Shown here: in pieces, positions 1 through 8,165 of the stretch | How positions within the stretch are numbered: position 1 is the first letter of the stretch | How the letters are laid out: every line of letters begins with the position of its first letter | Source: Streptomyces sp. ISL-12 | GTDB taxonomy: Bacteria > Actinomycetota > Actinomycetes > Streptomycetales > Streptomycetaceae | Reading direction: 5' to 3' | DNA: 39,806 nt | Assembly: GCF_018614415.1 (NCBI RefSeq) | Contig: NZ_JAGGOO010000010.1 | Span: forward strand, 71,344-111,149 | The notes under the pieces: model-generated | What the model saw: only the letters and a program-made list of their open reading frames with translations | Database searches by the model: none | What the model was told of the DNA's origin: nothing | Translations under genes and position numbers: made by a program

Positions 1-3
1 TGT

Positions 4-43
4 CGACCGGCTCGTGTCGACGGCTCATGCCGACCGGCTCGTG
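4..43. repeat. Three imperfect short direct repeats upstream of marR-type gene
   Basis: CGACCGGCTCGTG occurs at 4-16 and 31-43, with a degenerate copy (CGACGGCTCATG) at 18-29, giving a 13-14 base period. The copies lie just ahead of the MarR gene and could be binding sites or simply a small expansion. The window edge hides what precedes them. Confidence 0.5.
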
Positions 44-70
44 CTCACCGGTTCGGCGGCAGGAGATACT

Positions 71-577
71 GTGACGACCAGGCAGCGAGCGGAGGTGCGG
101 GTGCCCGGACAAGAGGCTCATCAGGCACGGGCCACGGACGACGCGGGGCCGGCCTGGCTGCGGAAGAGCATCGCTCCCCAACTGAGGCTGGCCGCCAAGG
201 AGTCGCGCGGGTTCTTCGAGGAGGAACTCGGCAAGTCCGGGGTCACCTTCGCGACGTGGACGATCCTGGCGACCCTGAAGCTGGAAGGGTCCATGATCCA
301 GCGCACCCTCGCCCAGTACCTCAGCATCGAGGGGCCCACCCTCTCCCGGCATCTGGACACGATGGAGCGGCGCGGGCTGGTGGTCCGCACCCGGGACGGC
401 GCCGATCGCAGGACGGCCGTGGTCGCCCTGACCGACGAGGGCCGGTCCCGGTACGAGGAGATCGAGTCCGTCGCCCTGCGCAGCCAGGAGCGGATGCTGC
501 GCGGGCTCAGCGACTCCGACGTGACACAGCTCAGCGAACTGCTGGAGAAGATCCGCTCCAACGTCAGGCCCGGCTGA
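71..577 (+). CDS. MarR-family winged-helix transcriptional regulator
   Basis: A 168-residue MarR-family dimeric DNA-binding regulator, a family that usually senses small phenolic or lipophilic ligands and represses exporters. The winged helix-turn-helix is visible in the middle of the protein (TLAQYLSIEGPTLSRHLDTM, then the wing VVRTRDGADRRTAVVALTDEG), with helical dimerisation segments at both ends. GTG 71 was chosen because AGGAG at 61-65 sits five bases before it; an in-frame start at 14 would add 19 residues without a ribosome site. The gene converges on the MMPL exporter at 701-2788, whose promoter carries a MarR-type palindrome, so the exporter is the obvious candidate target. Family assignment is firm; the target is inference. 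Confidence 0.9.
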   Translation: MTTRQRAEVRVPGQEAHQARATDDAGPAWLRKSIAPQLRLAAKESRGFFEEELGKSGVTFATWTILATLKLEGSMIQRTLAQYLSIEGPTLSRHLDTMERRGLVVRTRDGADRRTAVVALTDEGRSRYEEIESVALRSQERMLRGLSDSDVTQLSELLEKIRSNVRPG

Positions 578-663
578 GCGGCGGCGCCGGGCGGCGGAGG
601 CGTCGGCACGGGGGCGCCGCGCTTCCCCGGGTGCTGCCGGTCGCGCAGTCGCTGCGGCGCGGA

Positions 664-692
664 CGGGCGCCCCTCGCGGTGAGGGGCGCCCG
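664..692. terminator. GC-rich hairpin between convergent genes
   Basis: A perfect 12-bp stem (CGGGCGCCCCTC at 664-675 with its complement at 681-692) closes a five-base loop. It lies between the stops of the convergent MarR and MMPL genes and could stop transcription from both sides. There is no clear T tract, so it is a structure-type terminator at best. Confidence 0.6.
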
Positions 693-700
693 AAGACAGG

Positions 701-2788
701 TCACGGAGTCGGAGCGAGCCTCCGCTCCCGTTCGGCGGGGGCCGGCGCCGGTTTCCGGGACAGCGGACCCGGCCACCACACCTTGCGGCCCAGCGCCACG
801 CCGGCGCTGGTCACCAGGTACGTCCGTACCAGGAAGGTGTCGAGCAGCACCCCGACCGCGATGACGAAACCCAGCTCGACCAGAGTGACCACCGGCATAG
901 CGGTCAGCACCGCGAAGGTGCCGGCCAGGACGAGGCCCGCCGATGCGATCACCCCGCCGGTGGTGCGCAGCGCGGTGAGCGCGGCCGTGCCGGGTTCGTC
1001 GCCGTTCAGGCACTCCTCGCGCATCCGGTGCATCAGGAAGATGCCGTAGTCGACGCCGAGGGCGACGAGGAACACGAAGGACAGCAGGGCCAGGCCCGGG
1101 TCGGTGCCCTCGAACCCGAAGAGCGGTGCGAAGACCAGGCCCGCGATGCCCAGCGAGGCGCCCCACACGGCGACGACCGCGGTGAGCAGGATCAGCGGCG
1201 CGACCAGGCTGCGCAGCAGGGCGATCAGGATGAGCAGGACGGCGGCCAGGACGATCGGCACGACGACGACCCGGTCGCGGCCGTTGGTCTCCCTCAGGTC
1301 GAGCTGTTCGGCGCTCAGTCCGCCCACGTAGGCTCGGCCGTCGAGTGCGGAGCGCAGCGCCTCGATCGTGGCGGTCTCGCCCGGCGTCTGCGGCACCGAG
1401 TCGGTGATGACGGAGATCTCGGTCCAGCCGCCGCCGCTGCGCCCGCGTTCCGCGCTCTGCACCCCGGAAGTGGCCTCCACGGTCCGGATCACCTCGTCGG
1501 CCCGGCCGGTCGCCGCGGCGATGACGAGGGGCTCGGTGCCCCGGTCGGGGAAGGCCCCGGCGAGGGTCCGCGTGGCGACGATGGACTCGGGCGTCTCGGT
1601 GTAGGAGTCCTCCTGCTTGAGGCTGCCGGGCAGGCTGAAGGCGCCCAGGGCCAGCGCGCCGAGGAGTACGGCGCCGGAGGCCAGCACCGTCAGCGGCCGG
1701 CGGCCCGCGGAGGTGCCCATCGCGGCGAACAGCGAGCGGCGGGACGTGGGGTGGGAACCGTGGGCGGGCACCGCCGGCCAGAACACCCGCCGGCCGAGCA
1801 GCACCAGGACGGCCGGCAGCAGCGTCATCATGGCGGCCAGGGCGCACAGCACGCCGAGGGCGCCGAGCGGGCCCATGCCGCGGCTGCTGCCGAGGTCGGC
1901 GAAGAGCAGGCAGAGCAGCCCGACCGCGACCGTACCGGAGGAGGCGAGCACGGCGGGGCCGCAGCCGCGCAGGGTGGCCCGCATGGCGTCGTAGGGGTGT
2001 GTCACGCGCCGTAGCTCCTCGCGGTAGCGGGCGACGATGAGCAGGGCGTAGTCGGTGCCCGCGCCGAACACGAGGATCGTCATGACGCTGGAGCTCTGGC
2101 TGCTGACGGTCGTGTCGAAGAGCCGGTTGAGGCCGTAGGCGGCGCCCATCGACAGGAAGTCGGCGATACCGGCGACCGCGAGCGGCACCAGCCACAGGAA
2201 CGGGCTGCGGTAGATGAGGATGAGCAGGACCGCCACGACGGCGACGGTGGTGTAGAGGACGGGGCCGCCCACGGAACCGTAGAGCCCCCGCGCGTCGGAG
2301 GAGAGGGCGTCCGGGCCGCCGACCTGGACGTCCAGGCCGTCGCCGCCGCGGGTCACCTCGCGCACGCCGGCGACGAAGGCGTCCCGTTCCTCGTCGTCCT
2401 GGCCGGGCGTGGTGGTGCTGACCGGGTACATCACGGTGGAGCCGTCCTCGGACGTCACCGCCCGTGGCGTACCGGTGAGCTCGAACTGCCCGTCGACACG
2501 GGCGATCTGCTCGGCTGCCGTGGCCTTGTCGGCCTCGGTGAGGGCGCCGTCGCGGTGGTAGACCACGACGACCGACGTCGCCTCGCCGCCCGGCATCGCG
2601 TCCTGGACCCTGGCGACCCGGGTGGAGTCGGCGCCGGCCGGCAGGTAGTCGACCGCCCGGTTCACCTGTACGTCGCCGAGTTCCGTCGCGAAGGGCGCGA
2701 CGAAGGCCAGCAGGACGACCCACAGACCGAGTACCGCCCAGGGCAGGGCCTTGCGGCGCTTGCCGCCGCTGTGCTCAACGCCTCCCAT
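701..2788 (-). CDS. MMPL/RND-family membrane transporter
   Basis: A 695-residue MMPL-family exporter of the RND superfamily, driven by the proton gradient and typically moving lipids or hydrophobic compounds out of the cell. It has the usual duplicated plan: one N-terminal membrane helix, a large external domain, a block of helices with FGAGTDYALLIVARYREEL, then a second external domain and helix block with ALGVDYGIFLMHRMREE. The paired Asp residues in GTDYA and GVDYG are the expected proton-relay positions. ATG 2788 is preceded on the minus strand by GGAGG. It converges with the MarR gene and has a palindrome upstream, suggesting ligand-inducible export. The substrate cannot be read from the sequence. 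Confidence 0.92.
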   Translation of the reverse strand: MGGVEHSGGKRRKALPWAVLGLWVVLLAFVAPFATELGDVQVNRAVDYLPAGADSTRVARVQDAMPGGEATSVVVVYHRDGALTEADKATAAEQIARVDGQFELTGTPRAVTSEDGSTVMYPVSTTTPGQDDEERDAFVAGVREVTRGGDGLDVQVGGPDALSSDARGLYGSVGGPVLYTTVAVVAVLLILIYRSPFLWLVPLAVAGIADFLSMGAAYGLNRLFDTTVSSQSSSVMTILVFGAGTDYALLIVARYREELRRVTHPYDAMRATLRGCGPAVLASSGTVAVGLLCLLFADLGSSRGMGPLGALGVLCALAAMMTLLPAVLVLLGRRVFWPAVPAHGSHPTSRRSLFAAMGTSAGRRPLTVLASGAVLLGALALGAFSLPGSLKQEDSYTETPESIVATRTLAGAFPDRGTEPLVIAAATGRADEVIRTVEATSGVQSAERGRSGGGWTEISVITDSVPQTPGETATIEALRSALDGRAYVGGLSAEQLDLRETNGRDRVVVVPIVLAAVLLILIALLRSLVAPLILLTAVVAVWGASLGIAGLVFAPLFGFEGTDPGLALLSFVFLVALGVDYGIFLMHRMREECLNGDEPGTAALTALRTTGGVIASAGLVLAGTFAVLTAMPVVTLVELGFVIAVGVLLDTFLVRTYLVTSAGVALGRKVWWPGPLSRKPAPAPAERERRLAPTP

Positions 2789-2800
2789 ACGGGAGCCTCC

Positions 2801-2836
2801 TTAGTTGGCAACTCATTAGTTAGCTATCGATATTAG
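2801..2836 (-). promoter_or_regulatory. Putative MarR operator ahead of MMPL exporter
   Basis: AGTTG-G-CAACT at 2803-2813 is a perfect inverted repeat 15 bases from the exporter start, flanked by a second TTAGTT copy at 2817-2822 (first at 2801-2806) and an AT-rich stretch (TAGCTATCGATATTAG) unlike its surroundings. AGTTG/CAACT half-sites are common in actinobacterial MarR operators. Binding by the MarR protein of 71-577 is inferred from proximity. Confidence 0.6.
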
Positions 2837-2942
2837 CGGCCGACTGCCGTCTTGGGGGCCGTCTTGGGCGGGTCGCGTCGGACAAATCCGCGCGGGACAG
2901 GGGGAGTTGTTCCGGCCAGGCCGTCCCGCGTTGTGTGGCGTG

Positions 2943-2978
2943 GCATGTTCGTGACATGCGTACTCCGCGCGCTAGGGT
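2943..2978 (+). promoter_or_regulatory. Putative promoter and palindrome for the reductase/PKS unit
   Basis: GCATGT-TCGTG-ACATGC (2943-2959) is a perfect 6-bp-arm inverted repeat. It overlaps a possible -35 GTGACA (2951-2956), with a TANNNT-type -10 TAGGGT at 2973-2978 after a 16-base spacer. Transcription would begin about the GTG at 2985, predicting a leaderless mRNA. The repeat could be a repressor operator. Confidence 0.4.
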
Positions 2979-2984
2979 GCGCGC

Positions 2985-3926
2985 GTGAACCTTCAAGTCG
3001 TCATTGGATCAGGGCCCGCGGGTGCCGCCACCGCGCGGCTGCTGGCCGAACAGGGCCACCCCGTACGTGTCATCACCCGGTCGGGCCGGAACCCGGAGCC
3101 CGGCATCGAGCACATGGCGCTCGATGCCCGTGACCCCGAGGCGCTCACCGACGCCGTCCGCGGCGCGAGTGCCGTCTACGGCTGTGCCGCACCGCCGTAC
3201 CACCGCTGGGCGGACGACTGGCCGCCGCTGGCCGCGTCGCTGCACACGGCGGCCGAGGCGACCGGCGCCGTCCTGGTCATGCTGGGCAATCTGTACGGGT
3301 ACGGGCCGGTGGACGGCCCCTTGACCGAGGACCTGCCGCTCGCGGCGACCGGCCCCAAGGGCCGGGTCCGCGCCGCCGTCTGGGAACGCACCCGCGAACT
3401 GGCCGGGCAGGGCCGGATCAAGGCGGTCGAGGTGCGGGCCTCGGACTTCTTCGGTCCCGGCGTCACTGACGGCGGACACCTGGCCGGCCGCGTCGTGCCC
3501 CGGCTGCTGCGCGGCAAGCCGGTCTCCACGCTCGGCGACCCGGACGCCCCGCACAGCTGGAGCTACCTCCCCGACGTGGCCCGGGCCCTGGTCGAGGTCG
3601 CCGGCGAGGAGCGGGCCTGGGGCCGGGCCTGGCACCTCCCCAACGAACCCGCGCTGTCCACCCGGCAGATGGTGGACCGGCTCGCCGCCCAGGCGGGCAC
3701 CGGACCGGTCGCGGTCCGCGGGCTGCCGCCGGCCGTCCTCGGCATCGCCTCGGTCTTCTCCCCGCTCCTGCGTGAACTGCGCGAGGTCCGCTACCAGTTC
3801 GACCGGCCCTTCGTCGTCGACTCCGGCGCGTACGAGGCCGAGTTCGCGGTGCGGGCCACCCCCGTCGACGAACAGGTGAAGACGACCGTGGACTGGTGGC
3901 GGGCGAGACTGGGGGAGGGCCCGTGA
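2985..3926 (+). CDS. NAD(P)-binding epimerase/reductase (extended/atypical SDR)
   Basis: A 313-residue Rossmann-fold protein of the NAD-dependent epimerase/dehydratase group. The N-terminal nucleotide site is VVIGSGPAGAATARLL (about residues 4-19), then the strand LDARDPEALTDAVRGASAVYGCA. A GNLYGYG stretch near residue 107 sits where the family carries its active-site Tyr, but a clear YxxxK is not obvious, as in many atypical SDRs. Its stop overlaps the GTG of the ketosynthase-oxoamine synthase fusion by four bases, so the two are translated together. Inference: it reduces or otherwise alters the amino-ketone product of that fusion. The GTG at 2985 has only a weak upstream purine run but lies where a leaderless transcript would begin. 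Confidence 0.8.
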   Translation: MNLQVVIGSGPAGAATARLLAEQGHPVRVITRSGRNPEPGIEHMALDARDPEALTDAVRGASAVYGCAAPPYHRWADDWPPLAASLHTAAEATGAVLVMLGNLYGYGPVDGPLTEDLPLAATGPKGRVRAAVWERTRELAGQGRIKAVEVRASDFFGPGVTDGGHLAGRVVPRLLRGKPVSTLGDPDAPHSWSYLPDVARALVEVAGEERAWGRAWHLPNEPALSTRQMVDRLAAQAGTGPVAVRGLPPAVLGIASVFSPLLRELREVRYQFDRPFVVDSGAYEAEFAVRATPVDEQVKTTVDWWRARLGEGP

Positions 3927-6900
3927 CGGCCGGCACCCCCCACCCGCCGGCGGCCACGGCACGGGCGCGGGCCCGGCACGACGACATCGCGATCGTGGGC
4001 ATGGCCTGCCGCTTACCGGGCGCGGCGAACCTGAACCAGTACTGGCGGCTGCTCACCGACCCCCGGCCGCAGTTCGCCCGCGTACCCGACGAGCGGTGGC
4101 GGGCCGCCGCCTTCCTCGGCGAGTCCTTCCGCGACGCCTCCGCCGCCTACACCGACACCATGGCGCTGCTCCCGGACGTGGGGCACTTCGACGCCGCGCA
4201 CTACGGCATCCCGCCGCGCCGGGCCCGGGCGATGGACCCCCAGCACCGGCTGCTGATCGACCTCGCCCGCGAGGCGATCCAGGACGCGGGCTGGGAGGCC
4301 GAGGGCTTCGACCGCGAGGAGACCTCGGTGATCACCGCGCTCACCGAGAGCGGGTACCGCGAGATCAGCACGCTCGGGATACGGATGCGCCAGCTGGCCG
4401 GCGGCGAGTTCGGGCAGGGGGCGGACGGTGCCGGGGCGCTGGAGATGGTCCGCGCGGTCGACCGGCTGAACGGCACCTCCGTGGCCGGACTCCTGCTCAA
4501 CATGGGCCCCAGCACGATCAGTTCGGTCCTCGACCTGCACGGCGAGAGCTACGCGCTGGACGCCGCGTGCTCCGGTGGGCTCATCGCCGTGGCCAACGCC
4601 GTGCACGCGCTGCGCGCCGGCCGCAGCCGTATCGCCGTCGCGGGCGGCGCCCAACTGGTCCTGACCCCCGACCTGTTGGTGGGACTGTGCCGGATCGGCG
4701 CCATCTCGCGCAGCGGGCGGTGCCTGCCGTTCGGCGCGGAGGCCGACGGCTTCGTCCTCGGTGAGGGCGCCGGCATCCTGGTGCTGCGGCCCCTCACCGA
4801 CGCGCTCGCGGCCGGCGACCGGGTCTACGCGGTGATCCGCGGGGTGGGCACGGCCAACGACGGGACCGTGCAGGGCGGGATGCATCCCCAGGCCGCCGGT
4901 CAGCTGCGTGCCCTGCGCCGCGCCTACCGCGACGCGGGCCTGGCCCCGGGCGCGGTGGGCTACCTGGAGGCGCACGGTACCGCCACCCCGGTCGGTGACC
5001 CGGTGGAGATCCAGGCCCTGCGCGAGCTGCGCGGGGAGGACGGCGCGCCCGCCTACCTGGGAGCGGTCAAGGCGGTGGTCGGGCACTCGCTCGCCGCCGC
5101 CGGCCTGGCCGGGCTGATGAAGGCCGCCCTGGCCGTGCACCGCGGCGTCGTGCCGCCGCAGCCCACGTTCGGCCTGGCCGGTTCCGCCGGGCTCGACGCC
5201 GCGCGCCTGACCGTCCCGACGGAGACCACCCCGTGGCCGGAGGCCGGAGGGCCGTGCCGGGCGGGCGTGAGCGCCTTCGGGTTCGGCGGCACCGGCGTCC
5301 ACCTCGTGCTGGAGGAGTGCCCGGCACCACCGGCCCGCCCGCATCCGGACGAGGCCCCGCACCTGCTGCTGCTCAGCGCCCGGGACCGGCCCGGACTGGC
5401 CCGGCACGCCCGGGAGGTGGCCCAGGTCATCGCCGCCGACAGGCCGTCGCCGGCCGAGGTGGCCGACACCCTGGCCCGCCGTACCCCGCTCACGGAACGG
5501 CTGGCCCTGGTGGTGGAGGACGCCGCCGACGCCGTCGCCAAGCTGACCGAGGCGGCCGAGGCCGTGGCGGCGGGCCGTACGGGAGAACTGGCGCCCGGGC
5601 AGCGGACGGGCACCGTGCCGCCCGGGGAGCCGTCCGGCACCGCCGTGCCGGTGCCCCGGCCCGATCCGCTGTCCGGCGAGACCCGGGCCGCAGCGCTGGC
5701 CCGGCTCGCGGAGCGCGCGGTCACGGCCGTGGAGCTGCGCCCGGCCGGAGAACGCGTGTCCCCGCTGACCCTGCCGCCGAGCCCGCTGGCCCCGCGCCGG
5801 CACTGGGTGGTGGACGAGTCGGCCCGTGAGGCCGGGCGTGCCGTGGCCGAGTCGGTGGACGGGGCGGGTGCGGCACGGCCCGTGTCGCTGCCCGGCGAAA
5901 TCCGTACCCCAGGGCCGGCCGGGGGCGGGGAGCGCGTGCGGCACTGGGGGGTGGACGAGTCGGTCCGTGAGGCCGGGTACGCCGTGCCCGAGTCGGCGGG
6001 TGCGGAGTCCGCGCGTGGCGTGTCCGCCGTCTCCGGCGTCGTACTCGACGAGGTGGCGCGGATCGGGGTCTTCCCGTCCTCCGACGTCCGGGAGCGGATG
6101 GCCCTCGTCGCCGACCTGGGCTTCGACTCGCTGATGCTGGAGGAGCTGGAGGTGGGCATAGGCAAGCGGATACCGGGCTTCCGCACCGAGGAGCTGTACA
6201 CGCCCGGACTCACCGTGGAACGGCTGATCGCGCTGGCGGCCGCGTACTCCGGCGGGCGGCCGGTCCTCGACGGTCCGTCCGAACCGCGGCGGTCCGCCGT
6301 CGTCCCGCAGCCGCTGGAGTGGGACGCGGCCACGTCCCGCGTCGACGACTTCCCCGAGGTACGGCAGTTCGAGGAGCGCTTCCGGGTGATCGCGGACAGC
6401 GGCGCGGAGTACCCCTACTTCCGCGTCCACCAGGGCACCATCCGCGACACCACCGTGATCGACGGCCGGACCCTTCTGTCCTTCGGGAGCTACAACTACC
6501 TCGGGCTCAGTGGTCACCCGGCGGTCGACGAGGCCGCGCACCGCGCGGTGGACCGGTACGGAACATCGGTCTCCGCCAGCCGGGTGCTGTCCGGCGAACG
6601 CGAGCTGACCGTACGGCTGGAACGCGCGCTGGCCGGTTTCCTCGGGGTCGAGGACTGTGTGGCCCTGGTGAGCGGTCACGCCACCAACGTCACCGCGATC
6701 GGGCACCTCGTCGGCCGGGGCGACCTCGTGCTGCACGACGCGCTCGCCCACGACAGCATCCTCCAGGGCTGCGCGCTGTCCGGCGCGGCGCGACGCCCCT
6801 TCGCCCACAACGACACGGACCAGCTGGAACACCTGCTGCGGGTCAACCGGTCCCGGTTCCGGCGCGTACTGATCGCCGTCGAGGGCGCGTACAGCATGGA

Positions 6901-7534
6901 CGGCGACCTCGTCGCGCTGCCGGCCGTGATCGAGCTGAAGAAGCGGTACGGCGCCCTGCTGATGGTGGACGAGGCGCACAGCATCGGCACGGTGGGCGAA
7001 CAGGGGCGTGGCGTCGGGGAGTTCTTCGGCGTCGACCGGTCCGACGTGGACCTGTGGATGGGCACCCTCTCCAAGGCCTTCGCCAGCTGCGGCGGTTACC
7101 TCGGCGGTTCGGCCAGGATGGTGCGGTGGCTGCGGCACACCCTGCCGGGCTTCGTGTACAGCGTCGGCCTGACCCCGGCCAACGCGGCGGCGGCCCTGGC
7201 CGCCACCGAGCTGATCGTGGCGGAGCCGGAGCGCGTGGCGGCCCTGCGCCGCAACGCGGACCTCTTCCGCCGGCTGGCCGCCGAGGCCGGTCTGGCCACC
7301 GGCGTCAGCGCCCACACCCCGATCGTGCCCTGTGTGCTCGGGGACTCCGCGCGCACCCTCGGGGTCGCCGACCGGCTCTACGCGCGCGGAGTCGTCGCCG
7401 ACCCGATCTTCCACCCCGCGGTGGAGGAGGGACTGGCGAGGCTGCGGTTCTTCGTCACCAGTGAACACCGGGAGGAGGACATCCGGCGCGTGGTGTCGGT
7501 ACTGGCCGAGGAGGTGGCGTCCGCCGGGGGGTGA
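3923..7534 (+). CDS. Ketosynthase-ACP-alpha-oxoamine synthase fusion (AT-less PKS, PLP-dependent)
   Basis: A 1203-residue hybrid. Residues about 20-460 are a type I ketosynthase with a complete triad: Cys216 in DAACSGG, His351 in EAHGTA, His388 in VVGHS. Next come a KS-AT-type linker (LLLLSARDRPGLARHAREV) and a post-AT-like motif (LPPSPLAPRRHW) with no acyltransferase between, as in trans-AT enzymes. An ACP follows with Ser736 in GFDSL. Residues about 815-1203 are a fold-type I PLP alpha-oxoamine synthase (SFGSYNYLGLS, VDEAHSIG, Lys1051 in GTLSKAF). Expected chemistry: extend or hold an acyl chain on the ACP, then decarboxylative condensation with an amino acid to release an alpha-amino ketone. 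GTG 3923 has GGGGGAGGG upstream and overlaps the previous stop. A TTA codon encodes Leu31. The acyl and amino acid substrates are unknown. Confidence 0.9.
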   Translation: MTAGTPHPPAATARARARHDDIAIVGMACRLPGAANLNQYWRLLTDPRPQFARVPDERWRAAAFLGESFRDASAAYTDTMALLPDVGHFDAAHYGIPPRRARAMDPQHRLLIDLAREAIQDAGWEAEGFDREETSVITALTESGYREISTLGIRMRQLAGGEFGQGADGAGALEMVRAVDRLNGTSVAGLLLNMGPSTISSVLDLHGESYALDAACSGGLIAVANAVHALRAGRSRIAVAGGAQLVLTPDLLVGLCRIGAISRSGRCLPFGAEADGFVLGEGAGILVLRPLTDALAAGDRVYAVIRGVGTANDGTVQGGMHPQAAGQLRALRRAYRDAGLAPGAVGYLEAHGTATPVGDPVEIQALRELRGEDGAPAYLGAVKAVVGHSLAAAGLAGLMKAALAVHRGVVPPQPTFGLAGSAGLDAARLTVPTETTPWPEAGGPCRAGVSAFGFGGTGVHLVLEECPAPPARPHPDEAPHLLLLSARDRPGLARHAREVAQVIAADRPSPAEVADTLARRTPLTERLALVVEDAADAVAKLTEAAEAVAAGRTGELAPGQRTGTVPPGEPSGTAVPVPRPDPLSGETRAAALARLAERAVTAVELRPAGERVSPLTLPPSPLAPRRHWVVDESAREAGRAVAESVDGAGAARPVSLPGEIRTPGPAGGGERVRHWGVDESVREAGYAVPESAGAESARGVSAVSGVVLDEVARIGVFPSSDVRERMALVADLGFDSLMLEELEVGIGKRIPGFRTEELYTPGLTVERLIALAAAYSGGRPVLDGPSEPRRSAVVPQPLEWDAATSRVDDFPEVRQFEERFRVIADSGAEYPYFRVHQGTIRDTTVIDGRTLLSFGSYNYLGLSGHPAVDEAAHRAVDRYGTSVSASRVLSGERELTVRLERALAGFLGVEDCVALVSGHATNVTAIGHLVGRGDLVLHDALAHDSILQGCALSGAARRPFAHNDTDQLEHLLRVNRSRFRRVLIAVEGAYSMDGDLVALPAVIELKKRYGALLMVDEAHSIGTVGEQGRGVGEFFGVDRSDVDLWMGTLSKAFASCGGYLGGSARMVRWLRHTLPGFVYSVGLTPANAAAALAATELIVAEPERVAALRRNADLFRRLAAEAGLATGVSAHTPIVPCVLGDSARTLGVADRLYARGVVADPIFHPAVEEGLARLRFFVTSEHREEDIRRVVSVLAEEVASAGG

Positions 7535-7559
7535 CTGGCGCATCCGGGATCAGGTGCTC

Positions 7560-8165
7560 TCAGATCAGGGTGCGTTCGATCCGGCTGAGCACGGCGTTCT
7601 CGTCCGTGTCGCCGCCTTGGCCGGATTCCTCCGCCGACGGTGTGCCCTTGGGCCCCTTGGGTCCCTTGGGCCCCTTGTGGTCCCGGGTGGTGCCCACCCG
7701 CTGGGAGAGCAGGTAGGCGATGATCTCCGCCTCCTGTTCCTGGACGTCGTCGTAGGTGGCGCGCAGGAGCATGTCGCGCACGAGATCGGGGTCGAGGTTG
7801 GGGAAGAGGAGGCGGGCGGTCGTCTCGTCCAGCCAGCCGGCGCCGCGATGGCAGCAGATGATGTGTCCCAGCTCGTGCAAGATGATGTGCTCCTGATGCG
7901 CACTGGTGGTGTTGGCGTCGTAGAAGATCAGGTCCTCGTCGCGGGCGGCGACCCACATGCCGCACGGGTGCGACGCCGGCATCTGCATCGGGACCAGGGT
8001 GATCGGCCGGCCGCGTACGGTCCCCAGGTGGCGGCAGAGTTCGGCGACGTCGGCCACGTCCGGCAGACCGAGGCCGGCGATCAGCTCGGCGCCGGCCTTG
8101 CGCAGTTTCTTGAGCTGGCTGCGGCGGTCCTGCTCGGCCGGCCGGCTCTTGCGGAACCCTCTCAC
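7560..8165 (-). CDS. ImmA/IrrE-family zinc metallo-endopeptidase
   Basis: A 201-residue ImmA/IrrE-type protease. The zinc motif HELGH lies in the centre (HIILHELGHIICCH), followed by the downstream acidic helix QEAEIIAYLL typical of the family. Such proteases usually cleave a partner XRE-type repressor; the gene directly upstream encodes one, and the two overlap by four bases (ATGA, 8162-8165), so co-translation and cleavage of that partner are likely. The C-terminal tail is odd: a short collagen-like Gly-Pro-Lys run followed by an acidic stretch. It converges on the ketosynthase fusion, 25 bases apart. Confidence 0.88.
   Translation of the reverse strand: MRGFRKSRPAEQDRRSQLKKLRKAGAELIAGLGLPDVADVAELCRHLGTVRGRPITLVPMQMPASHPCGMWVAARDEDLIFYDANTTSAHQEHIILHELGHIICCHRGAGWLDETTARLLFPNLDPDLVRDMLLRATYDDVQEQEAEIIAYLLSQRVGTTRDHKGPKGPKGPKGTPSAEESGQGGDTDENAVLSRIERTLI
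7645..7680. repeat. Four-copy 9-bp tandem repeat in the protease gene
   Basis: CCCTTGGGC/T repeats at 7645, 7654 and 7663, with a degenerate fourth copy at 7672. On the coding strand it encodes consecutive Gly-Pro-Lys triplets in the ImmA/IrrE protein tail. It is short and prone to slippage, so copy number may vary between strains. Confidence 0.7.

Noticed and set aside
9..577. Start at 14 for the MarR gene
   Set aside because: AGGAG lies five bases before the GTG at 71 and the extra residues would fall in the direct repeats.
564..2723. A 719-residue minus-strand frame inside the MMPL gene region
   Set aside because: It is an Arg/Gly/Pro-rich frame-shifted reading of the MMPL gene, which has proper motifs and a ribosome site in the other frame.
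2985..7534. Treating the ketosynthase fusion as a biotin (KAPA synthase) or heme (ALAS) gene
   Set aside because: The oxoamine synthase is fused to a ketosynthase and ACP and no biotin or heme gene is adjacent.
4013..7543. A long open frame antisense to the ketosynthase fusion
   Set aside because: Composition is His/Gly/Arg-rich with no recognisable domain; a shadow of the sense coding frame.
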